Assembly: GCF_008369195.1 (NCBI RefSeq)
Contig: NZ_VOBC01000004.1
Coordinates: forward strand, 310,001 to 374,000
Direction of reading: 5' to 3'
Source: Sporosarcina sp. ANT_H38
GTDB lineage: Bacteria; Bacillota; Bacilli; Bacillales_A; Planococcaceae
Length of the DNA: 64,000 nucleotides
Made by a program: the position numbers and the translations under genes. This document shows, piece after piece, positions 1 to 11,127 of the stretch; position 1 is the stretch's first letter, and each line of letters begins with the position of its first letter. The notes beneath the pieces are model-generated. The model made no database searches. It saw only the letters and a list, made by a program, of their open reading frames with translations, and was not told where the DNA came from.

Positions 1-432
1 GCCAACTACTTTTGTCGTTTTGCGCTCCACGACACGTGTAATTGCCCCTTCACGTCTACCGGCTGATGTAGCGTTAACGACACGTATGAGGACAGTATCC
101 CCGTTCATAGCACCATTCACTTCATGTGGTGGGATGAATACATCATCCATTCCTTCTACATCTGGAGCTACAAAACCGAAGCCCTTTGCATGCCCGATGA
201 ATTTACCACGCAGGAGATTCATGCCTTCCGGTACACCATAACGGTTTGCTTTCGAGCGAATAATATGCCCTTTTTGTTCAAGGTCTACAAGCATTTTCAC
301 TAGTTCCTTGAACTCCGCCGCCTGTTCAAATCCCATTACTTCTTGGATTTCTTGTACAGTTAGTGGCTTATACGATTCTTCCTTCATTAGAGACAGCAAT
401 TTTTGCTGAATGTCTTGCTCTAAGCTATCCAA
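1..432 (-). CDS. rnr: Ribonuclease R, N-terminal part (gene runs off the left edge)
   Basis: Amino-terminal ~144 residues of a 3'-5' exoribonuclease of the RNase R/VacB family, which degrades structured RNA and works with tmRNA in mRNA quality control. A winged-helix-like N-terminal segment (QQKLLSLMKEESYKPLTVQEI) leads into the first cold-shock OB domain (GKFIGHAKGFGFVAPDVEG, then DDVFIPPHE). The catalytic RNB domain lies outside the window. An ATG sits 6 bases further out (base 438), but only 2 bases separate it from the AAGGAG Shine-Dalgarno sequence. The TTG used here is 8 bases away and is the better start. The next gene downstream of it would be read beyond base 1. In related genomes rnr sits between est/secG and smpB, which matches est and secG on its right. 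Confidence 0.88.
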   Translation of the reverse strand, partial: MDSLEQDIQQKLLSLMKEESYKPLTVQEIQEVMGFEQAAEFKELVKMLVDLEQKGHIIRSKANRYGVPEGMNLLRGKFIGHAKGFGFVAPDVEGMDDVFIPPHEVNGAMNGDTVLIRVVNATSAGRREGAITRVVERKTTKVVG

Positions 433-479
433 TTGCATCACTCCTTATAAGTATATAGTATGGTCATTGGTCTCATCTT

Positions 480-1226
480 TCACTCATTCCAGTCCAATGA
501 TTCCAAGAATTTCAAAATATCTTCATGAAGCTTCACTTTTTCTGGTCCAAGTGTAATGACATGACCTGATTGTTCATACCATTTAATTTGTTTTTTTTCT
601 GATTCAGTATTGTCAAAAATGACGTTTGCAGAATCAGTATCGATAACAGTATCGAGCGTGGCTTGCACGACAAGTAGCGGTGCATAAATATGATCGATAT
701 GATCGCGCACATCATAGACTAGCGAGCGAAGATCATCGAGAGATGGCATGTTTTGCGTATGTAATGCTTCTATATCTCTATCTATTTCTTCGTCGCTTTT
801 CCCTTCAAACTTCTTATACTCCCGTGCATATTTAAGGACACCTTCATACATAAGTTCAGTCGTTCTCATCGACATCGGCGCGCACATCGTAACAATGCCC
901 TTCACCGGTTTGTTATACCCCAATTTGAGAGAAAATACGCCTCCGAGAGATAATCCAGCAACCGCAATCTCATCGTAGCCCGCATCCTTCAATTTATTAT
1001 AACCTGCAAGTACATCTTCCCACCACTCATCGGGACCGGTGTGGATCAATTCCTCAGGAGGAACGCCATGGCCTTTGTAATGTGGTGCAAGCGATGTGTA
1101 GCCTTCCTTTTCAAGAAAACGTCCTAACATCCGAACATCCGCAGACGTACCAGTAAATCCGTGGAGCAGTAAAACTGCACGCTTCCCTCTTTCGAAAAAG
1201 AACGGTTTCGGTTGTGCAATTCTCAT
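480..1226 (-). CDS. est: Carboxylesterase, Est30/YvaK family
   Basis: Alpha/beta-hydrolase of 248 residues that hydrolyses short-chain carboxyl esters in the cytoplasm. Visible motifs are the oxyanion-hole loop HGFTG (residues 22-26), the nucleophile elbow GLSLGG with Ser93, a late Asp near 192 in the [11 protein letters not shown] segment, and the catalytic His222 in SGHVITL. Length and triad positions match Geobacillus Est30 (247 aa, Ser94). The open frame continues 25 codons upstream, but those codons lie in a repeat element and would add an unrelated sequence. AGGAAGG lies 9 bases before the chosen ATG, whereas the ATG three codons earlier touches the SD. est lies between secG and rnr, the usual order in Bacillales. 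Confidence 0.93.
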   Translation of the reverse strand: MRIAQPKPFFFERGKRAVLLLHGFTGTSADVRMLGRFLEKEGYTSLAPHYKGHGVPPEELIHTGPDEWWEDVLAGYNKLKDAGYDEIAVAGLSLGGVFSLKLGYNKPVKGIVTMCAPMSMRTTELMYEGVLKYAREYKKFEGKSDEEIDRDIEALHTQNMPSLDDLRSLVYDVRDHIDHIYAPLLVVQATLDTVIDTDSANVIFDNTESEKKQIKWYEQSGHVITLGPEKVKLHEDILKFLESLDWNE

Positions 1227-1242
1227 TTTAATCATCCTTCCT

Positions 1243-1446
1243 AAGAAAAGCGCAAGGCGCCTAAAAGGATAGCAGCTTAAGTGCGCCACTTCCTGTGTCA
1301 TCAGCTGCTTGACCTACATCCTGTAGGCCCGCGGCAGGCATAAGTCGATCCAGAGACGTGGCGCCATTTGCCCGGGAAGGATGCAGTTCAATCCTTCCTA
1401 GTTGGATTGCTTATGACCCGAGCGGCTGGCGCCTGGAGTCTAGACA
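1243..1446. repeat. Family A palindromic repeat element, long form
   Basis: About 204 bases beginning GAAAAGCGCAAGGCGCC and ending GGCGCCTGGAGTCTAGAC. The interior is nearly identical to the element at 20200-20401, including shared stretches around GTGCGCCACTTCCTGTG, CATCCTGTAGGCCCGCG and GGATTGCTTATGACC. Complementary GGCGCC ends and GGCATAAG/CTTATG inner arms would let the RNA or single strand fold into a long stem. It directly abuts the est ribosome-binding site. Confidence 0.85.
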
Positions 1447-1487
1447 CCGACCCCAGTAGAAAAAACTTATACTTTTTTCTTTTTCAT

Positions 1488-1519
1488 AAAAAACGCCCGA
1501 CCAGTTGGACGGTCAGGCG
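1488..1519 (-). terminator. Rho-independent terminator after secG
   Basis: Read on the minus strand: stem CGCCTGACC / GGTCGGGCG (one mismatch) followed by TTTTTT. It lies about 20 bases beyond the secG stop. Confidence 0.85.
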
Positions 1520-1537
1520 ATAGTAGTCTATTTAAGT

Positions 1538-1765
1538 TTATACTTTCATAATGACGATAGCCAATACGACAAACGAAACGGCAAGTACAACTGTGACCCG
1601 TTGAAGTACAAGATCAAGCCCACGTGCTTTTTGTTTTCCGAAAAGTTGTTCTGCTCCACCAGAGATGGCTCCTGATAGACCTGCGCTTTTCCCAGATTGC
1701 AATAATACGACTACGATCAATGATAGTGCTACGATTACGAGCAGTGTCATCAGCAAAGCATGCAT
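1538..1765 (-). CDS. secG: Preprotein translocase subunit SecG
   Basis: A 75-residue membrane subunit of the SecYEG channel. Two transmembrane helices are visible (residues ~2-22 and ~55-74), separated by the typical cytosolic loop with [27 protein letters not shown]. This loop is the SecG signature, and the length matches B. subtilis SecG (76 aa). SD AGGAGGTGG sits 6 bases upstream of the ATG. It has its own downstream hairpin terminator and is separated from eno by another terminator, so it is probably transcribed alone. Confidence 0.95.
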   Translation of the reverse strand: MHALLMTLLVIVALSLIVVVLLQSGKSAGLSGAISGGAEQLFGKQKARGLDLVLQRVTVVLAVSFVVLAIVIMKV

Positions 1766-1910
1766 TTTGTTCCACCTCCTGATTCGAACTTCACAACAGT
1801 TTTATTTTACCAAAGACAGACTGTCGTTACAACCTATTGTTCTAATTTTAAGATAGAAGTCTTCTGAATCTCTCCTGCGAGTTTCCATACAATCTCTCAA
1901 AAATCAAATA

Positions 1911-1928
1911 AAAACCCGCCGAAGCGGG
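1911..1928 (-). terminator. Rho-independent terminator after eno
   Basis: Minus strand CCCGC-TTCG-GCGGG followed by TTTTTATTT, 13 bases past the eno stop; closes the glycolytic operon. Confidence 0.9.
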
Positions 1929-1941
1929 TCTTTATCTACAC

Positions 1942-4770
<2,829 letters not shown>

Positions 4771-4778
<8 letters not shown>

Positions 4779-5532
4779 GTGCTCCAGCCTCTAGCAATTT
4801 CAAGAATGATGCAGGTTCCAAACTTGCGCCGCCGACAAGTGCGCCATCGATATGTTCCATCGTGAGAAGTTCTTCAATATTTTCCGGTTTAACACTACCG
4901 CCATACTGAATACGAATTTGGTCAGCGACTGTTTCATTGTATAATTCGCCGATTGTTGTACGGATCGCACCACATACTTCATTCGCATCTTGTGCAGTTG
5001 CCGTTTTTCCTGTGCCGATAGCCCAGATAGGCTCGTAGGCAATGACTGCTTTTTCCGCTAAATCAGCACTAATGCCTTCGAATGCTTTTTTCACTTGGCC
5101 TGCTACTAAATCCACTGTTTTGCCACTTTCCCGATCTTCAAGTGATTCTCCCACACAAACGATTGGTGTGAGCTTGTAGTCGAACGCAGCATGGACTTTT
5201 TTGTTGACGGACTCATCTGTCTCATTAAAGTATTGACGACGCTCAGAATGGCCTAGGACAACATAGCCGACGCCGATTTCTGACAGCATCGCTGGACTGA
5301 TTTCGCCCGTGAATGCTCCCTCTTTTACGTCGTGCATCGTTTGTGCACCAATACCGACTGCTGAACCTTTTGTGATTTGTACAAGTTCTGAAAGGTATAG
5401 AGCAGGTGGACAAATAACTGCTTCTAATTTTTCTGAGACTGCTGCTTTTTCTTGCACTTCTTCCGCGAAACTTTTCGCTTCCTCAAGAGACTTGTACATT
5501 TTCCAGTTACCCGCAATTATTCGTTTTCGCAA
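4771..5532 (-). CDS. tpiA: Triosephosphate isomerase
   Basis: TIM-barrel enzyme of 253 residues interconverting dihydroxyacetone phosphate and glyceraldehyde 3-phosphate. Catalytic Lys11 (AGNWKMYKS), His95 (VVLGHSERR) and Glu167 ([13 protein letters not shown]) are all in place, as is the phosphate-binding GGSVKPEN loop. Translation starts at TTG with AGGAGGG 7 bases upstream; no ATG lies in a suitable position. It follows pgk by 15 bases and overlaps gpmI. Confidence 0.98.
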
Positions 5533-5547
5533 AATGTTTCCCTCCTA

Positions 5548-6732
5548 TCAATTATCGTTCAGTGCAGTGACACCCGGTAAGTCTTTCCCCTCCATGAATT
5601 CAAGAGAAGCGCCTCCACCAGTGGAAATATGATCCATTTTATCAGCTACGCCGAACTTTTCGACAGCAGCGGCTGAATCGCCTCCGCCAATAACCGTATA
5701 AGCTTTTGTTTCAGCCATCGCTTTTGCAACTTGTTTTGTACCACCATTGAATGATTCCATTTCAAACACACCCATCGGCCCGTTCCAAATGATCAATTTC
5801 GACTCATTAATAACGTCCGCATAAAGTGCAGCTGTTTTCGGTCCAATATCAAGACCCATCCATCCTTCTGGTATGGAATCCATAGGTACCACTTTCGTAT
5901 TCGCCTCGTTTGAAAATGCATCCGCAACGACCACATCCACTGGCAAATACAAGTTAACACCTTTTTCTTTAGCCTTTTGAATAAATGATTTTGCTAGCTC
6001 GATTTTGTCTTCCTCAAGTAGCGAATCCCCTATTTCATGGCCTTGTGCTTTTGTAAATGTATATGATAAACCGCCGCCGATAATCAAATTATCCACTTTG
6101 TCTAATAGATGATCGATGACACCAATTTTGTCTTTCACTTTGGCTCCGCCAATAATGGCTGTGAACGGACGTTCAGGCTCTGATAATGCCTTACCGAGAA
6201 TGTCCAATTCTTTTTCAAGTAGGAGGCCAGATACAGCCGGAATATATTGCGCGATGCCTGCAGTAGATGAATGCGCACGGTGTGCAGCGCCGAATGCGTC
6301 ATTGACGAACAGATCAGCAAGTTCCGCAAATTGCTTCGCTAACCCTGCATCATTCTTTTCTTCCCCGGCATGGAACCTAACATTTTCAAGCAGAACGATA
6401 TCGCCATTTTTCATTGTTGAAATGGTTTCCTCCACTTCTTTTCCAATGGATGAATCGAGCTTTGTTACCGGCTTGCCAATCAATTCTGCAAGTTTTTCTC
6501 CTGCAGCAGTAAGCCGCATGTCTTCATTCACTTCGCCTTTGGGACGACCCAAATGGCTTGCAAGAATAACTTTCGCACCCTGTTCTACCATATAATTAAT
6601 GGTCGGAATGGCTGCACGGATCCTTGTATCATCCGTTACATGCCCATCTTCCATTGGTACATTGAAATCCACCCGGCAAAAAACGCGTTTCCCTTCAAGC
6701 TGCATATCTTTCATCGTCTTTTTCGACACCAT
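5548..6732 (-). CDS. pgk: Phosphoglycerate kinase
   Basis: 394 residues, the exact length of B. subtilis Pgk; makes ATP and 3-phosphoglycerate. The N-terminal domain shows [17 protein letters not shown] and the substrate arginines ([18 protein letters not shown]). The C-terminal nucleotide site shows [20 protein letters not shown] and the glycine loop GGGDSAAA. An ATG six codons earlier lies inside the SD GGAGGTGG, so the later ATG is used. A strong hairpin terminator separates it from gap, about 115 bases upstream. Confidence 0.97.
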   Translation of the reverse strand: MVSKKTMKDMQLEGKRVFCRVDFNVPMEDGHVTDDTRIRAAIPTINYMVEQGAKVILASHLGRPKGEVNEDMRLTAAGEKLAELIGKPVTKLDSSIGKEVEETISTMKNGDIVLLENVRFHAGEEKNDAGLAKQFAELADLFVNDAFGAAHRAHSSTAGIAQYIPAVSGLLLEKELDILGKALSEPERPFTAIIGGAKVKDKIGVIDHLLDKVDNLIIGGGLSYTFTKAQGHEIGDSLLEEDKIELAKSFIQKAKEKGVNLYLPVDVVVADAFSNEANTKVVPMDSIPEGWMGLDIGPKTAALYADVINESKLIIWNGPMGVFEMESFNGGTKQVAKAMAETKAYTVIGGGDSAAAVEKFGVADKMDHISTGGGASLEFMEGKDLPGVTALNDN

Positions 6733-6760
6733 GAAAACGCCCACCTCCATATATACTAAA

Positions 6761-6795
6761 AAAAAATGAGGAACGGGGTAATCCCCCCGTTCCTC
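6761..6795 (-). terminator. Strong hairpin between gap and pgk
   Basis: Minus strand GAGGAACGGGG / CCCCGTTCCTC stem (11 perfect pairs) followed by ATTTTTTTTT. It lies inside the glycolytic cluster, so it may end most cggR-gap transcripts and reduce read-through into pgk, or act as a processing or stability element. Confidence 0.88.
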
Positions 6796-6847
6796 TTACC
6801 CAACTATATTATAAGGGGTCTTATCACTTGTGGCTATATTTAACTGA

Positions 6848-7855
6848 TTATAGACCTTTACTGTGCATATAAAGCGCCAAGTCTACACAACGTGCAGAAT
6901 AAGCTGATTCATTATCGTACCAAGTAATTACTTTCACCATGTTGTTTTCAAGGACCATTGTTGACAGGCCATCAACAGTAGAAGATGAAGTATTTCCGTT
7001 ATAATCTTTAGATACTAGTGGCAGTTCATTATAAGCTAAGAAACCTTTCAGCTCATTTTCAGCCGCATTTTTCAATGCATTGTTCACATCAGCAATTGTC
7101 ACATCTTTCTCAAGTTCAGCAACAAAGTCAACGAGTGAAACGTTTGGTGTCGGTACGCGGACAGCCATCCCGTCAAGTTTACCTTTCAATGCAGGAATAA
7201 CTTTCGTTACAGCTGAAGCTGCGCCAGTTGTAGTTGGAATCATGTTTTCTCCAGCTGCACGAGCACGTCTGTAATCCGAATGCGGTAAATCCAAAATGCG
7301 TTGGTCATTTGTATATGAGTGAATTGTTGTCATTAGACCGCGTTTAATGCCGAATTCATCGTGAAGTACTTTTACAACTGGTGCAAGACAGTTTGTCGTA
7401 CATGATGCATTCGATACGATGTTATCAGTTTCCGGATTATACGTTTCATGGTTAACACCCATAACAAGTGTTGTGATATCCCCTTTAGCAGGTGAAGACA
7501 AGATAACTCTTTTCGCACCCGCTTCAATGTGTTTGCTCAATCCAGCTCTGTCCGCAAATACACCTGTCGACTCGATAACAACGTCAACCCCAAGTTTGCC
7601 CCACGGTAGTGCTGCAGGATCTTTTTCTGCATATACTTTCACTCTTTTGCCATCGACAATAAGCGTGTCATTATCCGAACTGACTTCTGCGTCAAATACA
7701 CCATGTACAGAGTCATACTTCAACAGATGTGCAAGCATTGCCGCATCCGTTAAATCGTTTACCGCTACGATTTCAATATTCTCTTGTTTCAAAGCTTCGC
7801 GGAACACTTTACGTCCAATACGTCCAAAACCGTTAATTGCAATTTTCAATGTCAT
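6848..7855 (-). CDS. gap: Glyceraldehyde-3-phosphate dehydrogenase (glycolytic, GapA type)
   Basis: 335 residues, the length of B. subtilis GapA; oxidises glyceraldehyde 3-phosphate with NAD to 1,3-bisphosphoglycerate. Rossmann motif NGFGRIGR at residues 8-15 and active-site SNASCTTNCLAP with Cys152 are clear. GGAGG lies 8 bases before the chosen ATG. The open frame extends 22 codons further into a repeat remnant and is not part of the protein. It sits directly downstream of its repressor gene cggR, which argues for the glycolytic rather than the gluconeogenic paralogue. Confidence 0.97.
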   Translation of the reverse strand: MTLKIAINGFGRIGRKVFREALKQENIEIVAVNDLTDAAMLAHLLKYDSVHGVFDAEVSSDNDTLIVDGKRVKVYAEKDPAALPWGKLGVDVVIESTGVFADRAGLSKHIEAGAKRVILSSPAKGDITTLVMGVNHETYNPETDNIVSNASCTTNCLAPVVKVLHDEFGIKRGLMTTIHSYTNDQRILDLPHSDYRRARAAGENMIPTTTGAASAVTKVIPALKGKLDGMAVRVPTPNVSLVDFVAELEKDVTIADVNNALKNAAENELKGFLAYNELPLVSKDYNGNTSSSTVDGLSTMVLENNMVKVITWYDNESAYSARCVDLALYMHSKGL

Positions 7856-7890
7856 AATATATTCCTCCATGTTGTTTTTATTTTTATTTA

Positions 7891-7920
7891 GAAAAGCGTA
7901 AGGCCCTTGGAGCCTAGACA
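7891..7920. repeat. Family A mini-element in the cggR-gap intercistronic region
   Basis: Only the two ends of the family A element remain, fused: GAAAAGCGTAAGG then CCTTGGAGCCTAGACA. It lies within the cggR-gap transcript, 36 bases upstream of the gap start codon. Confidence 0.7.
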
Positions 7921-8014
7921 CTGCTCTCTATTTTTAAAATTCCTTAAAGCTACATTTACACAAAGCCCATCTAAACTTATTCCCTGAAAAGACCCGTCTT
8001 AGTCATTTTTGCGT

Positions 8015-9049
8015 TTATTTATTGACAAGTATTTTCAGCATTTCAGTTGCGGCACCTTCATCCGTTACTAAAACCGTCTGTTTCGGCGCACTTGCCATAT
8101 AGGCCAAGATAGCTTCAGCTTTACTGCTTCCGCCAGCGACTGAAATGATAAGCGGAATTTTCTCGAGATGGCCAGTCTGGATACCGATAGTCCGTAATCT
8201 GTGGACGACATTGCCTTCCTGGTCAAAATAATATCCGAATGCTTCGCCTCTAGCTCCATTGTCTTGAATCATGTCCCGTTCTTCTGTAGGCGAATTACGC
8301 ATAGCCGCCATTGTTTGTGCGTCACCTACTCCATGCAAAACACAATCTGTTGTTTCGTAAAGTTCAAGCATTTTCAAAACAGAAGGTTCTTTTCGGAACG
8401 CTTCGTGGGCTACTTCGCTTAACGACTCTGGATAATAGAATGTACTATACGTACCTCCACATGCAGAGGCAAAAGAGGCCGCAATGACATTCGCCTGCAA
8501 TCCAATATCATCCCCTACACCACCTCTAGCGGCGATGAACAGTAGGTTATTGGTACCGCTAAACTTTTCAATATGAAGAGGAATCGATGCAATTGTACTT
8601 CCTCCGGTCACGGCGACTATTTTGCCATCGCCAATTTTAGCGGAAAATTGTTTCGCTGCCTCCATACCAAGTAAGTTTTTTGAAACAGTTTCAGTATCGC
8701 AGTTACCCGCAACTACTTTAACTAATTGAATACCAAGAGATTCCATTAGCTTCTTTGCAATAGAAGCACGGCCCGACCAATCTTCCATAGAAGACTCAAG
8801 GGCGAGTAATACAGTCGATCCTTCAGCTGTAATTGAAGCACCGTCTTTTGCAATATTTATCAGGTTTTGACCTCTTAACATATCCATCATGGTTCGCGTT
8901 TCCCGCTCCGATAAACTTGCCATCTGACCGAGTGGACGCCTCCCAATTGGACCAGCCATTTTTACAAGCTTTAATATCCGGTATCTCTGTTGCATTAGTT
9001 CCATCATTTCAGGAACAAGCTTACTTTGTGCATCCATCAAAACGTCCAA
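8015..9049 (-). CDS. cggR: Central glycolytic genes regulator CggR
   Basis: SorC/DeoR-type repressor of 344 residues. An N-terminal helix-turn-helix region (residues ~25-65, PIGRRPLGQMASLSERETR) precedes a sugar-phosphate-binding effector domain (VAVTGGSTIASIP, AARGGVGDD, VAGGSSKAEAI). In B. subtilis CggR blocks the gap operon until fructose-1,6-bisphosphate binds. The start is TTG with GAGGAGG 7 bases upstream; an ATG four codons later is possible, but the N-terminus LMDAQSKLVP aligns with known CggR from the TTG. An operator-like direct repeat and a promoter lie just upstream. Confidence 0.95.
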   Translation of the reverse strand: MDVLMDAQSKLVPEMMELMQQRYRILKLVKMAGPIGRRPLGQMASLSERETRTMMDMLRGQNLINIAKDGASITAEGSTVLLALESSMEDWSGRASIAKKLMESLGIQLVKVVAGNCDTETVSKNLLGMEAAKQFSAKIGDGKIVAVTGGSTIASIPLHIEKFSGTNNLLFIAARGGVGDDIGLQANVIAASFASACGGTYSTFYYPESLSEVAHEAFRKEPSVLKMLELYETTDCVLHGVGDAQTMAAMRNSPTEERDMIQDNGARGEAFGYYFDQEGNVVHRLRTIGIQTGHLEKIPLIISVAGGSSKAEAILAYMASAPKQTVLVTDEGAATEMLKILVNK

Positions 9050-9072
9050 TGGCTGCCCTCCTCTAATCGAAA

Positions 9073-9110
9073 GGGTCGATTTCCGTCCCAGCGACTCATA
9101 TAATGTCCCA
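9073..9110 (-). promoter_or_regulatory. Putative CggR operator
   Basis: On the minus strand TGGGAC recurs 20 bases apart (TGGGAC-ATTATATGAGTCGC-TGGGAC), with a degenerate partner GACCC further on. The B. subtilis operator is CGGGACN6TGTCC repeated after 4 bases. The right half-sites here are weak and the spacing is one base shorter, so this is a probable but not exact match. It lies between the promoter and the cggR start, as in B. subtilis. Confidence 0.6.
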
Positions 9111-9138
9111 CATAGATCAAAAAAATACTTCTTACGTC

Positions 9139-9167
9139 ATTATAGCTCTTTTCATTCAACATTACAA
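9139..9167 (-). promoter_or_regulatory. Putative sigma-A promoter of cggR-gap
   Basis: Minus strand TTGTAA, 17-base spacer, perfect TATAAT. The start would fall near 9132, just upstream of the CggR operator. Confidence 0.6.
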
Positions 9168-9185
9168 TCAAAAAACAATTAATTA

Positions 9186-9413
9186 TCAGAATAAATCAAT
9201 GATATCTAAATAACCAATTGAACCATGAAGCACTGCATCGCCATTTCTTTCGATAACAGGAATCATAAACATATATTTTTCATGACTTTCATCATCGGTT
9301 TCTATATCCACCTTAGTCCACGTAAGCGGAAAATCCTCTTGGACAAGTTTCATCATTAATTCAGCTTCATCACAAAGATGACAACCAGGTTTTGTGTAAA
9401 ATGTCACATGCAC
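9186..9413 (-). CDS. Glutaredoxin/thioredoxin-fold small redox protein
   Basis: 75-residue thioredoxin-fold protein with N-terminal FYTKPGCHLCDEA (CxxC redox motif) and the cis-proline segment MIPVIERNG. It resembles the small glutaredoxin family protein (DUF836-like) often encoded next to cggR in Bacillales. The chosen GTG has GTGAGGTG 7 bases upstream and gives the usual MHVTFYTKPGCHLC start. A GTG five codons earlier overlaps its own SD. Substrate unknown. Confidence 0.8.
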   Translation of the reverse strand: MHVTFYTKPGCHLCDEAELMMKLVQEDFPLTWTKVDIETDDESHEKYMFMIPVIERNGDAVLHGSIGYLDIIDLF

Positions 9414-9469
9414 TCTAATGCACCTCACTACCTCAATAATACCTTCATTATAAAATAATAATGGGCAGA

Positions 9470-9493
9470 ATGCACAGGATATTGCCTGTGCAT
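9470..9493 (-). terminator. Hairpin after the lemA-TPM operon
   Basis: Perfect 9-bp stem ATGCACAGG / CCTGTGCAT with a 6-base loop. The following sequence is T/A-rich but lacks a clean T run, so termination is plausible rather than certain. Confidence 0.5.
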
Positions 9494-9508
9494 GTCACCC
9501 GATATTCT

Positions 9509-10309
9509 TTACCAGCTTCGGCCTGCTCCGCCACCACCGCCGGAACCACCGCCACCGAAACCACCAAAACCGCCGCCGGAACTACCCCCACCACTTCTGC
9601 CCCCAAAAGAACCAGGGAAGAAAATTGGACTCCCGCTACGCCGTCCACCCGAACCGCCTCCGCCTCCTCGACCTCCTCTATCACTGATAACACGGAAGAC
9701 AATGTAAATAATGATGAATAGGATGACGGGGAATGGAATACCGAAACCCCCATCACTTGAGTCATTATCAATAGTTGTGACGGGCACAACCGCGCCATCC
9801 CAGCCATATTCTGCTGCGATTTCATTATAGAATGATTTATATGCTTCCATGATTGCTATGTCAGGCTGTTGCTTATCCAAATAAGGAACAGCTACTTCAT
9901 CTATAATACGTCCGACTTTTCCGTCCGGAAGGGCACCCTCTAATCCGTACCCGACCGATAGTTCGAAATGTCGTTTACCATCGGAGTTTTTCTCTGTTGT
10001 GACAACTAGCAAAGCTCCGTTGTTTTTTTCCTTATTGCCTAATTTAAATTCTCTGAGCTTCTCTACCGTATATTCCTCAACCGGCTCATCGCCTATGCTC
10101 GGGAGGATCAATACCGCAAGTTCCGCTGTCGTCGCATTATTTAATTGAATCCCATATTGCTCAAGTTCCGCTTTCTGTTCAGCAGATAACACATTCGCAG
10201 AATCTTGAACGACCGGAACAGCAGCATCAGCCGAAAACACTACTGAGTTTAACGATGTAAAAACAATCAGACATGCCGTCACCAATATGCGGACAGCTTT
10301 TCTAATCAT
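9509..10309 (-). CDS. TPM-domain membrane protein (YgcG-like) with glycine-rich tail
   Basis: 266 residues: signal peptide (~1-28, IRKAVRILVTACLIVFTSLNSVVFSADA), an extracytoplasmic TPM domain (~30-170, with QDSANVLSAEQKAELEQ and the LELSVGYGLEGALPDG segment), one transmembrane helix (FPVILFIIIYIVFRVI), then a cytoplasmic Gly/Ser-rich tail ending GGGGGAGRSW. TPM proteins are often paired with LemA, as here; their role is not settled (acid phosphatase-like fold, photosystem repair in plants). Its ATG overlaps the lemA stop as ATGA, indicating coupled translation. Low-complexity tail codons create long spurious open frames on the other strand. Confidence 0.85.
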   Translation of the reverse strand: MIRKAVRILVTACLIVFTSLNSVVFSADAAVPVVQDSANVLSAEQKAELEQYGIQLNNATTAELAVLILPSIGDEPVEEYTVEKLREFKLGNKEKNNGALLVVTTEKNSDGKRHFELSVGYGLEGALPDGKVGRIIDEVAVPYLDKQQPDIAIMEAYKSFYNEIAAEYGWDGAVVPVTTIDNDSSDGGFGIPFPVILFIIIYIVFRVISDRGGRGGGGGSGGRRSGSPIFFPGSFGGRSGGGSSGGGFGGFGGGGSGGGGGAGRSW

Positions 10310-10884
10310 TCCTTGTCATCTCCAAAATCGACATTTGGCACTTCATTTGCAGCTGCGTCGGCTTTAAAGTATTCCTTTTCATCATATCCGAAAATGGATG
10401 CAACGATTTTTCCAGGGAATCTTTTTACTTGCCTATTGTAATTGGCGACTACGTCGTTATAATCCTTACGTGCAACGCCAAGTCGATTTTCAGTTCCCGA
10501 AAGTTCATCCATCAATTGTCTGAAGTTCTCATTCGCCTTCAAATCCGGGTAGTTTTCAACGACTACGAGAAGACGGCTAAGCGCTCCGGATAAGTCAGCA
10601 TTTGCATCCGCTTGTTCCACAGGCCCTTTTGCACCGGCCAGTCTTGCACGTGAATCCGCAATGTCACTGATAATCTCTTTTTCATGGCTTGCAAATCCTT
10701 TCACCGTATTCACCAAGTTCGGTATTAGATCAAGTCTCCGTTGTAGTTGATTTTCAACTTGTGCATACGCCAGGTCCACATCTTCTTCTAAATTAACGAA
10801 TTTGTTATAGCTTGGAACCAGTATCATAGCCAAAACTGCAAGTATAATTACGATTACCGCAATTGGTCCTAAAACCTTTTTCAT
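10306..10884 (-). CDS. lemA: LemA family protein
   Basis: 192 residues with one N-terminal transmembrane helix (~2-22) and a long helical domain with the LemA signature QVENQLQRRLDLIPNLVNTVKGFASHE, followed by NFRQLMDELSGTENRLGVARKDYNDVV. The bulk is predicted to face outside the cell or be membrane-tethered; function unknown. The ATG with GAGGAG 7 bases upstream is preferred over a GTG five codons earlier that lies in the SD. First gene of a two-gene operon with the TPM protein. Confidence 0.9.
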   Translation of the reverse strand: MKKVLGPIAVIVIILAVLAMILVPSYNKFVNLEEDVDLAYAQVENQLQRRLDLIPNLVNTVKGFASHEKEIISDIADSRARLAGAKGPVEQADANADLSGALSRLLVVVENYPDLKANENFRQLMDELSGTENRLGVARKDYNDVVANYNRQVKRFPGKIVASIFGYDEKEYFKADAAANEVPNVDFGDDKE

Positions 10885-11020
10885 GTTAACACTCCTCACG
10901 AGTTAGTTACTTTCATTTACCCCCTCGAACACTGTGTCGAAACTTTTACTACAGTAATATATATGACGATTGAAAAGGTTTCATTTATTGTGCGGCAACG
11001 TTTTTTATTTTAGCCATAAC

Positions 11021-11036
11021 AAAAGCGCAAGCGCCT
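11021..11036. repeat. Family A end fragment
   Basis: AAAAGCGCAAGCGCC, the left end of the family A element with no recognisable right end; lies between lemA and clpP. Confidence 0.45.
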
Positions 11037-11084
11037 GTTCGAAGGTTACCCACATGCCGAAAAATTCATTCTTTTCTATGTACA

Positions 11085-11119
11085 AAAAAGCCGGCTTCCC
11101 ATGGTGGAAAGCCGGCTTT
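11085..11119 (-). terminator. Rho-independent terminator after clpP
   Basis: AAAGCCGGCTT / AAGCCGGCTTT stem, flanked by T runs on both strands, immediately after the clpP stop. Confidence 0.92.
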
Positions 11120-11127
11120 CGTACAAC

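Noticed and set aside
9461..9825. Pro/Thr-rich and Val-rich frames on both strands at the TPM gene end
   Set aside because: By-products of the Gly/Ser-rich codon tract of the TPM protein.
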